Assembly: GCA_947089425.1 (NCBI GenBank)
Contig: CAMUKG010000002.1
Location: forward strand, 1-64,000
Source of the DNA: an uncultured Clostridia bacterium
Lineage (GTDB): Bacteria > Bacillota > Clostridia > Christensenellales > Pumilibacteraceae
Direction of reading: 5' to 3'
Length of the DNA: 64,000 nucleotides
Shown here: piece after piece, positions 52,614 to 61,808 of the stretch
How positions within the stretch are numbered: the first letter of the stretch is position 1
Layout: each line of letters begins with the position of its first letter
Translations under genes and position numbers: made by a program
The notes under the pieces: model-generated
What the model was told of the DNA's origin: nothing
Seen by the model: the letters and a program-made list of their open reading frames with translations, nothing else
Database searches by the model: none

Positions 52614-55600
52614 ATGAAACAGTTCAAAACCAAGACAAGTCGGTTTTTACCGACGGCTTTAATCGCGTTGTTGCTCGTTATGGCGCTCGCGGCGGTAGGC
52701 TTTTTGCTTGCGCCCGTTCGCGTGCGTGCCGACGAAACGCCGACCGAACCGGAGACGCCTGCATATACTACGGCATGGCGACACAGTCGCTCCGCACCCA
52801 TGCAAGTTGTGGAAGGAGCGGAACTGATGTTTTTCAATGATAACGCCGTATACGTAAATCCGACAAATATTTTGGAGCAACCCGATAAGACCGCATATTT
52901 CCAATTGCGCGTCAATAAATCTACGGCTTGGTCGGCTTTTATGTTGTTGGATAAGTTCGATATCGAAGACCCTGCAAGCGGCGGAAAGGCGGCATGGAAA
53001 GGGCTGAGCTTTAACGATACGTCGGCAACGTTGGATTTTGACAATCACATGCGTCTTATATTCCAAGACGGTAGCGGTCAACATTTCACGGGGCATAAAG
53101 CGACGTATGACAGAGACGGAAAGACAACGCCTAACACCACAGCGCGCGCCGTAAAAAATCCCGTTGCCAGTTGGTCGGATTCGTTGGTCGGCGTAGAAAT
53201 CCATATCGGCGAAGGCGGCGCCGACAAAACTTATATCAAGGTCAACGGAGATACGCTTATCGACGAGGATAACGACAGTGTGTGGGGCAACTTGACAGCC
53301 GCTACGTTTGCGCAAGGATGTTTTGTTGCAATGCATATCAATCTGCTTTCGCCTATGCAAGCTTATATCGGAGAGATAGGCGCTCCCGTTATAACGAGTT
53401 TGCCGTCGGCATTGAAAAGCACTCTCGATATGACGAAGGTTCATCCTGTGGGCGAGGACGATTCTAAACTGCAAGTTAAGGTGAAAAACCTGAAAGACGC
53501 CGATACCGCTGTCGTCAAGCTAAACGACACTTTGCTTGTTAAAGATACGGATTACACCGTTACGAAAGCGGAAGACGTTGTTACGGTACAACTCAAACAT
53601 GAAGTTTTCGATGCTCATGCAGGCGCCAATGCGCATGATTTGCCGCGTCAGTCTTTTATTACCATAGAGGACGCCGATGCAACGGTCGGCAAGACGAGCA
53701 AAGCGCACATAATGTTGGAATGTCAAAACAATATACCTCCCAGTGTAGCAAATGCGTATGTGGAAACGAAGACGTTAGAAGACGGCGTTTCTTATGAGTT
53801 TACTTATGCAAGCGCGGACGGATCTGTTTTAAAGGCGACCGATATCGAAATTTCCGACGGCGTACATGCCGACATTATCAATTCTGCAAAAAAACTGGTT
53901 GCCAATACCGATTATACGGTTACGGCGGGTGAAAACAATAAATATACGTTGAAGTTTACCAAAGCATATTTGGAAGGTGTGTTTGCGGATTATTACGGTC
54001 GTGCTTTCAGTGTAAAAATCGGGGAAGACACGTTGCTACTCAATATGCGGTACATTCCTGCAATAAGCGGCTGGGTTACCCGCACCAACGACGTGACCGG
54101 CGAGGTTGTGAGCGACGATTATTATACCAATGTTCCGTTGCGCAGATTCCAAGAAACAACGCTTTCTTCTCGCGTATATTACAGCGAGGCGGTAGACGTG
54201 ACGAAACCGATTTTCGTCGAATTCAACGGTTTGCCCGAGACCGAAAACGTTTGGGTGATGTTTAACGTGGCTAAGTCGCTCAAACAAATGGATTACTTCA
54301 AAGACGGCGTAACTGCGGAGAGCGCATTGCAAGCAATCTTCTTTACGGGACGCTCCGACTTGCAGAAATTGCACGGCTTTGCGGATATGAAATCTACCAA
54401 TGCCAACTATAACGCCACAAAGAAGACGAACAACGTTATAGAAGTGTTCTTCGGCAACGATTCGACAGACGGATATATGAAAATAAACGGCGACAAAATC
54501 GATGGGCTCACAATGAAGCAATCCGATTTCCCGAGCGGAAAGGCATATATCGGTTGGTTTAACGCCCATCCCGCAAACTTTAATTTTAAGCTTAATACGC
54601 ATGTTAATGCAATTGCGATTGACAGCAACGACGACAGCAAGTACGCTATGGACCTTGCGGAAGCGAAAGACTTCACGGTTAAGCTTTGTAACTATGCCGA
54701 GACCGATACTATTCAACTTAAATCGGGCGGCGAGACTCTAACGTCGGGCACCGATTATGCGTTTGACGCTAAGACGGGCGAACTCACCGTGAAAGCAGCT
54801 TACTTCCAAAGAATTATGTTCAGCAAAGAGGGAGTGTTCTCCGTTTGGAACGATACCGCGAAAACGGGCACGCAGTTCACCCTTACTTATACTTCGTCTA
54901 AAATGAAAGACTCGCGCATAGCGTTTGCAACCAAAGGCAATGTGAGCGACGCAACGTTCGCGTTCCCCGAAGGCGTGACTGTGGCGAACGTGCTCGACGG
55001 TAACAGCGACCCGCTTGCACAAGACAAATGGGCTTTTGCAAACGGCACCCTCACGGTTAAAAAAGAGGCAATCGGCGACAAATACGGCGCCACCGAATTT
55101 ATCGCGCTCGCGGGCTCCGATTTGTATCCGCTCTACGTTTACGTGCAAGACTTTGCCGACGGCGGTTGCAAAACGTCGGGCGATGGCACCGTTGCAAGCG
55201 GCAACGGAGCGTATCTTGTAAACGGCGACGCTAGCTATATGTTCATGCAGTCGCACAACTTAAATAGCGGACTTACGGCGAAAGTCGATTTCAAAGCGGT
55301 TCCCGGCTATTACAACTCGGGTCGCAACTACACCAAAACGGGGTATGTTCGTTTCAGCTTCTTCGACCCGTTCAGCGGCAATACGTTTGTTTATACGCTT
55401 TACACCAACTATGTAGACGACGAAGTGACCGCAACCGATACGGCGCTTTATCGCGAATATTCCATGACGGACGAAGCGGGCAACACTGTTATTGCGGCAA
55501 GTTCGGGCGCGGTAAATATCAACCGTTCCGAAAACGCGAGCGCGCTCGGCGTGCACTCGGTGAAATTCGTTGCCAAAGAAGGCAGTTTGGAAATCACTGT

Positions 55601-55949
55601 GGATAACGCTCGCGCAATAACGGTTAGCGGCTTGGGCGCGTTTAATCTTTCGGCAAGTATTTTAACGGTTACCACTCCCGCCACGCAAGGTGACGACGCC
55701 ATGACTCTCGGCTTACAGCTTTACGAGGGTGTGAAAGACATAGAATATACGGCGATTGACGTCACGGGTAGCGGCAATAAACCCAATGAAGGCGACAACA
55801 ACGGCGACAATGAAGGCGACAACAACGGCGGTGAAACCCCCAAGAAGAAAAAGTGCGGCGGAAGCGCTTCGGCGGCTATTCCTTTCGCGGCGTTAGGCTT
55901 GCTTGCGCTCTCCGTTGCGACCGTTGCAATTAAACGCAAAAAAGCGTAA
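52614..55949 (+). CDS. Large surface protein with repeated jelly-roll-like domains and Cys-Gly-Gly C-terminal anchor
   Basis: 1111 aa. Signal peptide about residues 1-40 ending at VRADE. At least three related beta-sandwich regions share an IKVNGDT/MKINGDK strand (near residues 205, 625 and, weaker, 985), like carbohydrate-binding or LamG-type folds. Tail: GDNNGDNEGDNNGG linker, KKKKCGGSASAAIP, a hydrophobic helix and final KRKKA. This tripartite end resembles a sorting signal but has CGGS instead of LPxTG. AGGAGG before ATG 52614. Follows the two hydrolases, so it likely displays or binds the glycan at the surface. Confidence 0.75.
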   Translation: MKQFKTKTSRFLPTALIALLLVMALAAVGFLLAPVRVRADETPTEPETPAYTTAWRHSRSAPMQVVEGAELMFFNDNAVYVNPTNILEQPDKTAYFQLRVNKSTAWSAFMLLDKFDIEDPASGGKAAWKGLSFNDTSATLDFDNHMRLIFQDGSGQHFTGHKATYDRDGKTTPNTTARAVKNPVASWSDSLVGVEIHIGEGGADKTYIKVNGDTLIDEDNDSVWGNLTAATFAQGCFVAMHINLLSPMQAYIGEIGAPVITSLPSALKSTLDMTKVHPVGEDDSKLQVKVKNLKDADTAVVKLNDTLLVKDTDYTVTKAEDVVTVQLKHEVFDAHAGANAHDLPRQSFITIEDADATVGKTSKAHIMLECQNNIPPSVANAYVETKTLEDGVSYEFTYASADGSVLKATDIEISDGVHADIINSAKKLVANTDYTVTAGENNKYTLKFTKAYLEGVFADYYGRAFSVKIGEDTLLLNMRYIPAISGWVTRTNDVTGEVVSDDYYTNVPLRRFQETTLSSRVYYSEAVDVTKPIFVEFNGLPETENVWVMFNVAKSLKQMDYFKDGVTAESALQAIFFTGRSDLQKLHGFADMKSTNANYNATKKTNNVIEVFFGNDSTDGYMKINGDKIDGLTMKQSDFPSGKAYIGWFNAHPANFNFKLNTHVNAIAIDSNDDSKYAMDLAEAKDFTVKLCNYAETDTIQLKSGGETLTSGTDYAFDAKTGELTVKAAYFQRIMFSKEGVFSVWNDTAKTGTQFTLTYTSSKMKDSRIAFATKGNVSDATFAFPEGVTVANVLDGNSDPLAQDKWAFANGTLTVKKEAIGDKYGATEFIALAGSDLYPLYVYVQDFADGGCKTSGDGTVASGNGAYLVNGDASYMFMQSHNLNSGLTAKVDFKAVPGYYNSGRNYTKTGYVRFSFFDPFSGNTFVYTLYTNYVDDEVTATDTALYREYSMTDEAGNTVIAASSGAVNINRSENASALGVHSVKFVAKEGSLEITVDNARAITVSGLGAFNLSASILTVTTPATQGDDAMTLGLQLYEGVKDIEYTAIDVTGSGNKPNEGDNNGDNEGDNNGGETPKKKKCGGSASAAIPFAALGLLALSVATVAIKRKKA

Positions 55950-55983
55950 TTTAATACGCGGAAAAATTAAATAACACAAAACA

Positions 55984-56021
55984 AAAAAGAGAAACGACCG
56001 TTCGAGTTCGTTCCTCTTTTT
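55984..56021. terminator. Terminator of the sugar operon
   Basis: AAAAAGAG...ACGA pairs with TCGT...CTCTTTTT, flanked by A and T runs. Confidence 0.8.
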
Positions 56022-56063
56022 GTTTTTGTGTAATTGCGTAATAAATTTGCATTCGTCGTTTGA

Positions 56064-56876
56064 TTAAAATCCTTTTGAGCGCAAATCGTCGGCAATTTTC
56101 GAATAAATTTCCAAAATATCGCTTATGCCGTCGCCCGTTTTTTTGGTAAATTTTCGGCGTCGGAAATCCACTTCGTCGCAATGGGATATTCCTCTTTTGG
56201 AATTGCTTCGCACAATGCCTTGAAAGTTGCCCCATTCGGCGGATTTTACCGAAACAAGCCCGTCGTTTTCGCCCTCGATTTTTTTAATGACTAAATGCGG
56301 AAACCATAACAAAATATCGCGTTTCATTGAAAAAGCATAGCTTTGGTAGTAAACGTTTTTGCTGTCGGGATTGTTTTGATTGAAGAGTTCCGCACTGTCC
56401 GTTCGAAAAGACAAAAACGCTTTGTAGGCATTCGGCTTTTTGTCGCCCATTATTCTCATTGTTATGCTCACGAAAAAACCGACTATTTTCAATATAAATT
56501 TTGGGATTTTTTCGATTGTAAGCGACCCGTGATGAGGAGTGCTTATAGTTGTGAGCGAAGCGACTTGATTATCTGATTGCAGAGAAGAAATTAAATAACG
56601 CGCTTCAAGTCCGCCCTTAGAGTGAGCTATAATATTCACTTTCTCCGCGTCTGTTTCATGAAGTATGTCGTTTAAGCGTTGCTTTAAGAAAAGTGCATTG
56701 TCTTCTATTGAAGCGCTACTGTCTTGTTTGCCGTAAAATACTTCGCACCCTTTTTCGGTAAGCATTTTGGGAATTCTGCCCCAGTAGTTGAGAGCTTTCC
56801 TATCACGGAAACCGAATCCGTGAATTAGCAAAACGGGATATTTCAAAAAGTTTTCGTTTGTTGAAAAATCTTTCAT
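56064..56876 (-). CDS. Alpha/beta hydrolase, lipase-like
   Basis: 270 aa. Oxyanion segment LIHGFGFRD near the start, nucleophile elbow IIAHSKGGLEARY (AxSxG-type, Ser in the H-S-K-G-G), then TTISTPHHGS, as in triacylglycerol lipases of the LipA/EstA kind. The acidic residue may be in GENDGLVS and the His in the late HCDEV region. No signal peptide, so cytoplasmic. Substrate unknown. Confidence 0.8.
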   Translation of the reverse strand: MKDFSTNENFLKYPVLLIHGFGFRDRKALNYWGRIPKMLTEKGCEVFYGKQDSSASIEDNALFLKQRLNDILHETDAEKVNIIAHSKGGLEARYLISSLQSDNQVASLTTISTPHHGSLTIEKIPKFILKIVGFFVSITMRIMGDKKPNAYKAFLSFRTDSAELFNQNNPDSKNVYYQSYAFSMKRDILLWFPHLVIKKIEGENDGLVSVKSAEWGNFQGIVRSNSKRGISHCDEVDFRRRKFTKKTGDGISDILEIYSKIADDLRSKGF

Positions 56877-56925
56877 AAAAGTTTAATCATTATATTTTTC
56901 TGTTTGTAAAATGTTGTTTATAATT

Positions 56926-56989
56926 CAAAAAAATAAAGAGACTCATGAATGGGTCTCCTCGCAGACTATGGTCGCCCACAGGTCTTTCC
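56926..56989 (-). ncRNA. Predicted small RNA, about 60 nt
   Basis: On the reverse strand a good promoter (56996-57025) is followed at once by a structured stretch and a terminator. An internal hairpin pairs AGAC and TGTGG with CCATA and GTCT around a GCGA tetraloop. The terminal stem GAGACCC/GGTCTC-type (56938-56957) is followed by TTTATTTTTTT. No ORF or ribosome site inside. Family not recognised. Confidence 0.55.
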
Positions 56990-56995
56990 GTGACT

Positions 56996-57025
56996 ATTAT
57001 CACATATTGAGGATTGTTTTGTCAA
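56996..57025 (-). promoter_or_regulatory. Promoter of the predicted small RNA
   Basis: TTGACA (57025-57020), 18-nt spacer, GATAAT (57001-56996) on the reverse strand, 52 nt past the UppS-like gene stop. Confidence 0.65.
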
Positions 57026-57076
57026 GCATTATTTTTGAAAACGTATTCTGTAACGGGGCACTTATATAGCAATTTT

Positions 57077-57685
57077 TTATCCGCCGAGCGTCACGTCTTG
57101 CTTGCCGTACCAAGTCAGCGCTTTATCGAGTTGAGCTTCCTCGAAGTCGGGCCATAGCTCGTTTAAAACGCAAATGTCGGAATACACCGTTTGAAGGGGA
57201 AGAAACCCCGATAATCTGCACATGCCGCCCCAACGAATAACCAAATCGATGCGAGGAATGTCGCGCGATAAAAAGCCGTTTTTTATATCCCATTCCCAGC
57301 CGTAGTTCACCAAAAGATTTACGCGAGGAGCTTCGCCGCGCAAAGGCTCGGAACGGGTCGCGTAGGGAAGCAATGCGGGCGGAAAACACGGCGATTTCGT
57401 ATTGCCTACGACGCGCAAAAAAACGTCTTCCGCCGATATAATTTTTGCCGCCTCTTCGCACGCGCGCGAAAACGCCGCCACCTGTTCTTTGGGACGCTTG
57501 CAATTATCCACCGTAAACCCGTAAAAAGTCATTTCGCTTATTCCGCGCTTTTTCGCCGCTCGCAATAGGTTTAAGCCTGCGGTGAGTCCGTAAGAATAGC
57601 CGTCCTCTTTATTCAGACCTTTATTCTTTGCCCACCGTCTGTTTCCGTCGGGAATAATGCCTATGTGATTTGGTAACCGCGCCAT
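57077..57685 (-). CDS. UppS-like cis-prenyltransferase, divergent subfamily
   Basis: 202 aa versus about 250 for UppS. Motif I is intact (HIGIIPDGNRRWA, catalytic Asp). The third conserved block reads YGFTVDNCKRP instead of FSTENWxRP. Motif V reads RWGGMCRLSGFLPLQ where UppS has RTxGExRxSNFLLWQ, so the metal-binding Glu is Met. The end, LWPDF, is normal. Short paralogs of this kind occur in Clostridia; activity is uncertain. AAGGAC ribosome site. Confidence 0.8.
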   Translation of the reverse strand: MARLPNHIGIIPDGNRRWAKNKGLNKEDGYSYGLTAGLNLLRAAKKRGISEMTFYGFTVDNCKRPKEQVAAFSRACEEAAKIISAEDVFLRVVGNTKSPCFPPALLPYATRSEPLRGEAPRVNLLVNYGWEWDIKNGFLSRDIPRIDLVIRWGGMCRLSGFLPLQTVYSDICVLNELWPDFEEAQLDKALTWYGKQDVTLGG

Positions 57686-57775
57686 AAAAACCGTCCTTTC
57701 GGGTAATTATAGGCAAACGGTGAAATCTTATACCATAAAGGTTGCTATGGCAATCAATAAAACAAATGCACAATT

Positions 57776-57805
57776 AAAAAACCTAAAACAAGGAATTTGT
57801 TTTAG
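57776..57805 (-). terminator. Terminator of tRNA-Val(CAC)
   Basis: CCTAAAACAA/TTGTTTTAGG stem with T-run on the reverse strand. Confidence 0.8.
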
Positions 57806-57812
57806 GTTTTAG

Positions 57813-57887
57813 GTGGTGGGCAATACAGGGTTCGAACCTGTGACTTCTACCATGTGAAGGTAGCACTCTCCCGCTGAGTTAATTGCC
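57813..57887 (-). tRNA. tRNA-Val (CAC)
   Basis: 75-nt cloverleaf with encoded CCA; acceptor GGGCAAT as in the other tRNA-Val; anticodon loop TTCACAT giving CAC; T-loop TTCGAAC. Confidence 0.92.
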
Positions 57888-58004
57888 CGAGTCTGTGAAT
57901 TATTATATCATTCCGTAAGAAATTTGTCAAACTCTTTAACGCAATTTTTCACAGTGATTTGCGCGTTGAAAGAGCGACGGGGAAGGGGCGTGTTTTGTTG
58001 CGCG

Positions 58005-59021
58005 TTACATGGGAATAAAGCTTAACGCAATTCCCATGAGGCAACTGTACAAATATAAGCCAGCCGAAATGAAAAACGTGTTTTTAACGGGGCGATTGCG
58101 ACGAAGAAGAACCGCGAGCCCGAGACCCGCGTTTACGCTGAGCCCTGCAAACGCGGCTCCTAACGTAATACTGCCGCGCGAGAACATTTGCGCGAGAATC
58201 ACGCTTGACGCGCAGTTGGGAATAAGCCCGACGAGTCCTGCCAAAAACGGTTGATAAAATTTTGCCGCCGCTAAAAAATCGGCAAGTCGCTGTTCGCCGA
58301 CAAAATGCAGAACGATTGCAAAAATAACGTTGACCGCCAAAATATAGCCCGAGACCGTGAGAGTGTGCAAAAGGGGGTGCACCACAAAGCATTTGAAATC
58401 GAAATTCTTTTTGGCGTCGTTGTTTTTTTCATTATGAGAGTGAGCTGTTGGCTCCGCCGTCTCTGCGGTGTTTGCGCAATCGTGTTCGTTCGTCTCGCGC
58501 AATTGTTCATTGCTTTCGTGCTCGTGTGCGTGTTTATGTTTGTGATCGTGCGTGTGCTCTCCGAGTTCGTGGCGGTGACACCCGCGAATTACTGCGGCTG
58601 AACCGTCGAATTCGTTTAGCTCGCGTTTGCGCAAAATAAAGTTTAAAGCGTAGCCCGCAATAAGCGCGGCAGCGAATTTAAATCCGAGAAGCACGCAAAG
58701 TTTTATTACCGAATCGGAAGTAGGCGCGCTCAAAAGAATGGGAATAGCTTCGTCGCTTGTAGCTATAAAAACGGCGACCATAGTTCCCAAACGAATGCTC
58801 TTTCGACTGTATAGGTCGGCGGCGACAACTCCGAACCCGCATTGCGGCAAAATACCGCAAGCCCCGCCTATAAGCGGCGCGAACGGACCGCGTAACACCT
58901 TATTTAATTTTATTTTGGATACGGCGTGATATTCGAATACTTCTATGAGCACGTGCATTACGAGTAGCCACGGCACAAGCTTTAAAGTATCTAATAGCGC
59001 GTCAAGCAGTTCTCCGACCAT
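58005..59021 (-). CDS. Putative heavy-metal/manganese exporter (ArsP_2-type permease)
   Basis: 338 aa with about ten hydrophobic segments in two similar halves (for example LIGGACGILPQCGFGVVAAD and LVGLIPNCASSVILAQMF, each with a Pro-x-Cys turn). A central loop is very His-rich (HRHELGEHTHDHKHKHAHEH), suited to metal binding. This matches the 10-helix putative metal-exporter family; the ion is not proved. It starts on the base after the CorC stop, hence translationally coupled. Confidence 0.8.
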   Translation of the reverse strand: MVGELLDALLDTLKLVPWLLVMHVLIEVFEYHAVSKIKLNKVLRGPFAPLIGGACGILPQCGFGVVAADLYSRKSIRLGTMVAVFIATSDEAIPILLSAPTSDSVIKLCVLLGFKFAAALIAGYALNFILRKRELNEFDGSAAVIRGCHRHELGEHTHDHKHKHAHEHESNEQLRETNEHDCANTAETAEPTAHSHNEKNNDAKKNFDFKCFVVHPLLHTLTVSGYILAVNVIFAIVLHFVGEQRLADFLAAAKFYQPFLAGLVGLIPNCASSVILAQMFSRGSITLGAAFAGLSVNAGLGLAVLLRRNRPVKNTFFISAGLYLYSCLMGIALSFIPM

Positions 59022-60542
59022 TTAATCACTTTCTTTAACGTTGGATTTTCCGTCGTTCGTATGCTCCGCATCAAGTTCTTTCGTTTCGCCTATTTCGGAA
59101 TTTTCGGTTTGAGCGCCGCCTATAAGCACAGGCTCGGGCTCCTCTTCGTCGGATTTTTCTTTTTCGGCGTCGTCTTTGCGTTCTTTTTCGCGCTCTTTAT
59201 CGCGTGCGCCGCCGAGCAATTTTTCGAGTCCGCTCTCTTGCTCTTCTTCAACGGGGTTAACCTTTATGCGCACTTCGAGCACTCTTTTATTGTTCGCTTT
59301 GGTTACGGTGACGTCGAGATTTTCAAACGACAGCTTTTCGCCTGCCGACGGAATTTTGCCGAGTTGTTCGGTTAGCCAGCCGCCGACGGTCGTGGAGTCG
59401 AATTCCTCTTTGACGTTCATATTAAACGCTTCGAAAAGGTCTTCGAGATTATGCGCGCCCGACACAAGATAGGTGTCGTCGCTTATTTTGCGACTGAGTA
59501 CTTCCACTTCGTCGTGCTCGTCGTAAATTTCGCCGACGAGCTCTTCGAGAATGTCTTCGAGGGTTACAATGCCTTCGGTGCCGCCGAACTCGTCTACCAC
59601 TATTGCCATGTGTATTTTGGCTTTTTGGAGCATGCGAAGCACCGTGCTTATTTTCATGCTCGACGACACGCACACAACGGGCTGAACCAAGCTTTTAAGC
59701 GTTTCGGGGCGTTGCTCTTCGGGTAGGCGATACATTTTGTAGAAGTCTTTTTCGTGCACTATGCCTATAATGCTGTCGATTGTTTTGCTGAACACGGGCA
59801 TACGCGAAAATCCGTTGTCCAAAAATAAATCGGCAACGGCATCGTAACTTTCGTTTTCTTCGATTGCCACCACGTTCACGCGCGGCACCATTATGTCGTC
59901 TACGTCGAGGTCTTCGAACTCTATCGCGGAGCGAATTAGGCGCGACTCGTGTTCGTCTATACCGCCTTCGTTTTGCGCCGTTTCAACATAGGTTATGAGT
60001 TCGTCTTCGGTTATAGCAGTAGCGTTCTTGTTTTTTATCTTTCCGATTAGTTTTTTCCAAGGAAGCAGGAAAATGTCTATCGGCAAAAGGATAATCATAA
60101 AAAACCAAAGAATGGGCCAAATTTTCATGGCGAACCCTTCGGCAAAGTTTTTGGCAAGCGTTTTGGGAGTTATTTCGCCGAAAATGAGAACAGCCACCGT
60201 AACTACGGCGGTGGAGACCACTGCGGCAATTTGGCCGTTTTTAATCAGGTGCGCGAATAAAAGAGTTGCGAGCGTTGACGCAACTATATTTACGATATTG
60301 TTTCCTATTAAAATCGTGCTTAAAAGGCGGTCGTACCTATCGAGCAACCTCAGCACTCTTTTGGCGGAGCGGTTGCCGTCCGCTTCGAGCGTGCGTAATC
60401 GAATTTTGTTGGCGGTGGAATACGCCATTTCGGATGCCGAGAAAAACCCCGACATTAAAATCATTAGTACAATGGCAACCAATATTCCTATCTGCGGAGC
60501 TCCCATTGCGGCTCCCGTCAGTCCTATTCGGGATGGGTCCAT
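59022..60542 (-). CDS. HlyC/CorC (CNNM)-family transporter-associated protein
   Basis: 506 aa. A CNNM/DUF21 membrane domain (residues 20-190; FSASEMAYSTANKIRLRTLE, FGEITPKTLAKNFAE), paired CBS domains (about 205-330; IMVPRVNVVAIE, EFGGTEGIVTLEDILEELVG), a CorC_HlyC domain (340-425), then an acidic Lys/Glu tail. Linked to Mg2+/Co2+ handling. ATG 60542 is 15 nt from GAGGAG, so Met13 (60506), behind GGGAG, is an alternative start. Operon with the metal exporter. Confidence 0.9.
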   Translation of the reverse strand: MDPSRIGLTGAAMGAPQIGILVAIVLMILMSGFFSASEMAYSTANKIRLRTLEADGNRSAKRVLRLLDRYDRLLSTILIGNNIVNIVASTLATLLFAHLIKNGQIAAVVSTAVVTVAVLIFGEITPKTLAKNFAEGFAMKIWPILWFFMIILLPIDIFLLPWKKLIGKIKNKNATAITEDELITYVETAQNEGGIDEHESRLIRSAIEFEDLDVDDIMVPRVNVVAIEENESYDAVADLFLDNGFSRMPVFSKTIDSIIGIVHEKDFYKMYRLPEEQRPETLKSLVQPVVCVSSSMKISTVLRMLQKAKIHMAIVVDEFGGTEGIVTLEDILEELVGEIYDEHDEVEVLSRKISDDTYLVSGAHNLEDLFEAFNMNVKEEFDSTTVGGWLTEQLGKIPSAGEKLSFENLDVTVTKANNKRVLEVRIKVNPVEEEQESGLEKLLGGARDKEREKERKDDAEKEKSDEEEPEPVLIGGAQTENSEIGETKELDAEHTNDGKSNVKESD

Positions 60543-60582
60543 TTACGTTTTTTGTTTCTCCTCGAAAATAAATAATAGAAAT

Positions 60583-60611
60583 AGTATAACATACTTTTGC
60601 TTTTCGTTCAA
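60583..60611 (-). promoter_or_regulatory. Promoter of the CorC operon
   Basis: Reverse strand: TTGAAC (60611-60606), 17-nt spacer, TATACT (60588-60583). Confidence 0.75.
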
Positions 60612-60710
60612 GTTTTTTTGCGTGCAAAAACCAATATTTTTCGCTTTAAGGCAAGTAGTTTAATTTTATTCGACTATTTCGCGCAATATTATGCACTCGC
60701 TCGATTTCCC

Positions 60711-60739
60711 TTGACATTCTTTGTTCGAAAGCATATAAT
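60711..60739 (+). promoter_or_regulatory. Promoter of tRNA-Pro
   Basis: TTGACA (60711-60716), 17-nt spacer, TATAAT (60734-60739): full consensus, as expected for a stable RNA. Confidence 0.85.
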
Positions 60740-60800
60740 ATATAGGCTGACGCGAAACGTCGTTTGTTTTTAGTATGTCTCCGTTGGCAAATAAATATTT

Positions 60801-60877
60801 CGAGGTGTAGCGCAGTTTGGTAGCGCGCTTGGTTCGGGACCAAGAGGTCGTGGGTTCAAGTCCCGTCACCTCGACCA
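60801..60877 (+). tRNA. tRNA-Pro (CGG)
   Basis: 77-nt cloverleaf with encoded CCA; acceptor CGAGGTG/CACCTCG; anticodon loop TTCGGGA giving CGG; T-loop TTCAAGT. Its 3' end is the likely attachment site of the element to the right. Confidence 0.93.
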
Positions 60878-60882
60878 GCGAA

Positions 60883-60905
60883 ACGTCGCAGAGCGGCGTT
60901 TTTTT
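60883..60905 (+). terminator. Terminator of tRNA-Pro
   Basis: ACGTCGC/GCGGCGT stem followed by T7. Confidence 0.8.
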
Positions 60906-60906
60906 G

Positions 60907-61794
60907 TTATGTACGGGCAAGAAAGTCGTCGAGTTTGCGGGCTTCGGAATCGTTGAGTTTTTGGGAAACGTGAGTGTAAATATCGGCTGTGGTGTCTATT
61001 TCGGAGTGACCGAGCCACGTTTGCACTACTTTTAGTGGGATTTCGGCTTCTAAACAGCGGGTGGCGAACGTATGACGCAAGTCGTGCAACTTGTGCGCGG
61101 GACAGAAGTCTTTGAAAACGTGCGTAGGGTAATCGGGGCGGAACGGGAAGAAGAACCCGAACGGAGAGGGCGTCAAATCAGCCAAGAGGTCGGCAACCGA
61201 GCGGAAAAGGGGAATGACCCTATCGGATAAATCGGTTTTTGTGCCGCGAATATGTAGGCGCTTGTTTTCGTAGTCCACGTCGTCCGTTTTCAGAGCGAGA
61301 GCCTCGCCGCGCCTGCACCCTGTGAAAAGAAGAAACAAAAAGAATTTTTCGAGCCTGTGCTTTTTAATGCGATTCAAAAAACTTTCGAGTTCGTCGGAAG
61401 TAAGAGCGGCGCCGACGTGCCGCTTGTGCGGGGGAATGGAAACGGCGGACATGGGATTATCCCGCAAAAGTTTTAATGCGCAAGCGGTTTTATAGCTGCC
61501 GCTTAAAACGTCGTACACCGTTTTGCGGGTGCGGGTTGCGGGAATGGAAAGCAAAAACTTTTGCAGTTGCAAGCCGTCGAGCCTATCGAGGGGAACGTCG
61601 GGGAGTCCTTTTTTAATGTGAACACGCACGGCAACGTCGAGAGCATAGAGCGTTATGGGCTTTACTTTGGGGGCTTTGTACGTTTGCAGCCATTCGTCAA
61701 GCCATGCGTGCAGGGTATATTTGCAGGGCGGTGCCGCCGATGAGAGCGCGGCAAGCACAAGATTGAGTTTTTCGTTGAGTTCTTCCAAAGTCAT
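60907..61794 (-). CDS. Tyrosine recombinase/integrase
   Basis: 295 aa. An N-terminal SAM-like core-binding domain (about 20-110) and a catalytic domain with Arg in TGCRRGEAL, HDLRHTFATR (His-x-x-Arg), GHSEIDTT (His) and nucleophile Tyr in DIYTHVS. All catalytic residues are present. Next to the tRNA-Pro 3' end, it most likely drives integration there. GGGAGAA ribosome site; 14 nt after the Rep stop, so one operon. Confidence 0.93.
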   Translation of the reverse strand: MTLEELNEKLNLVLAALSSAAPPCKYTLHAWLDEWLQTYKAPKVKPITLYALDVAVRVHIKKGLPDVPLDRLDGLQLQKFLLSIPATRTRKTVYDVLSGSYKTACALKLLRDNPMSAVSIPPHKRHVGAALTSDELESFLNRIKKHRLEKFFLFLLFTGCRRGEALALKTDDVDYENKRLHIRGTKTDLSDRVIPLFRSVADLLADLTPSPFGFFFPFRPDYPTHVFKDFCPAHKLHDLRHTFATRCLEAEIPLKVVQTWLGHSEIDTTADIYTHVSQKLNDSEARKLDDFLART

Positions 61795-61808
61795 GCGTAT
61801 TCTCCCTA

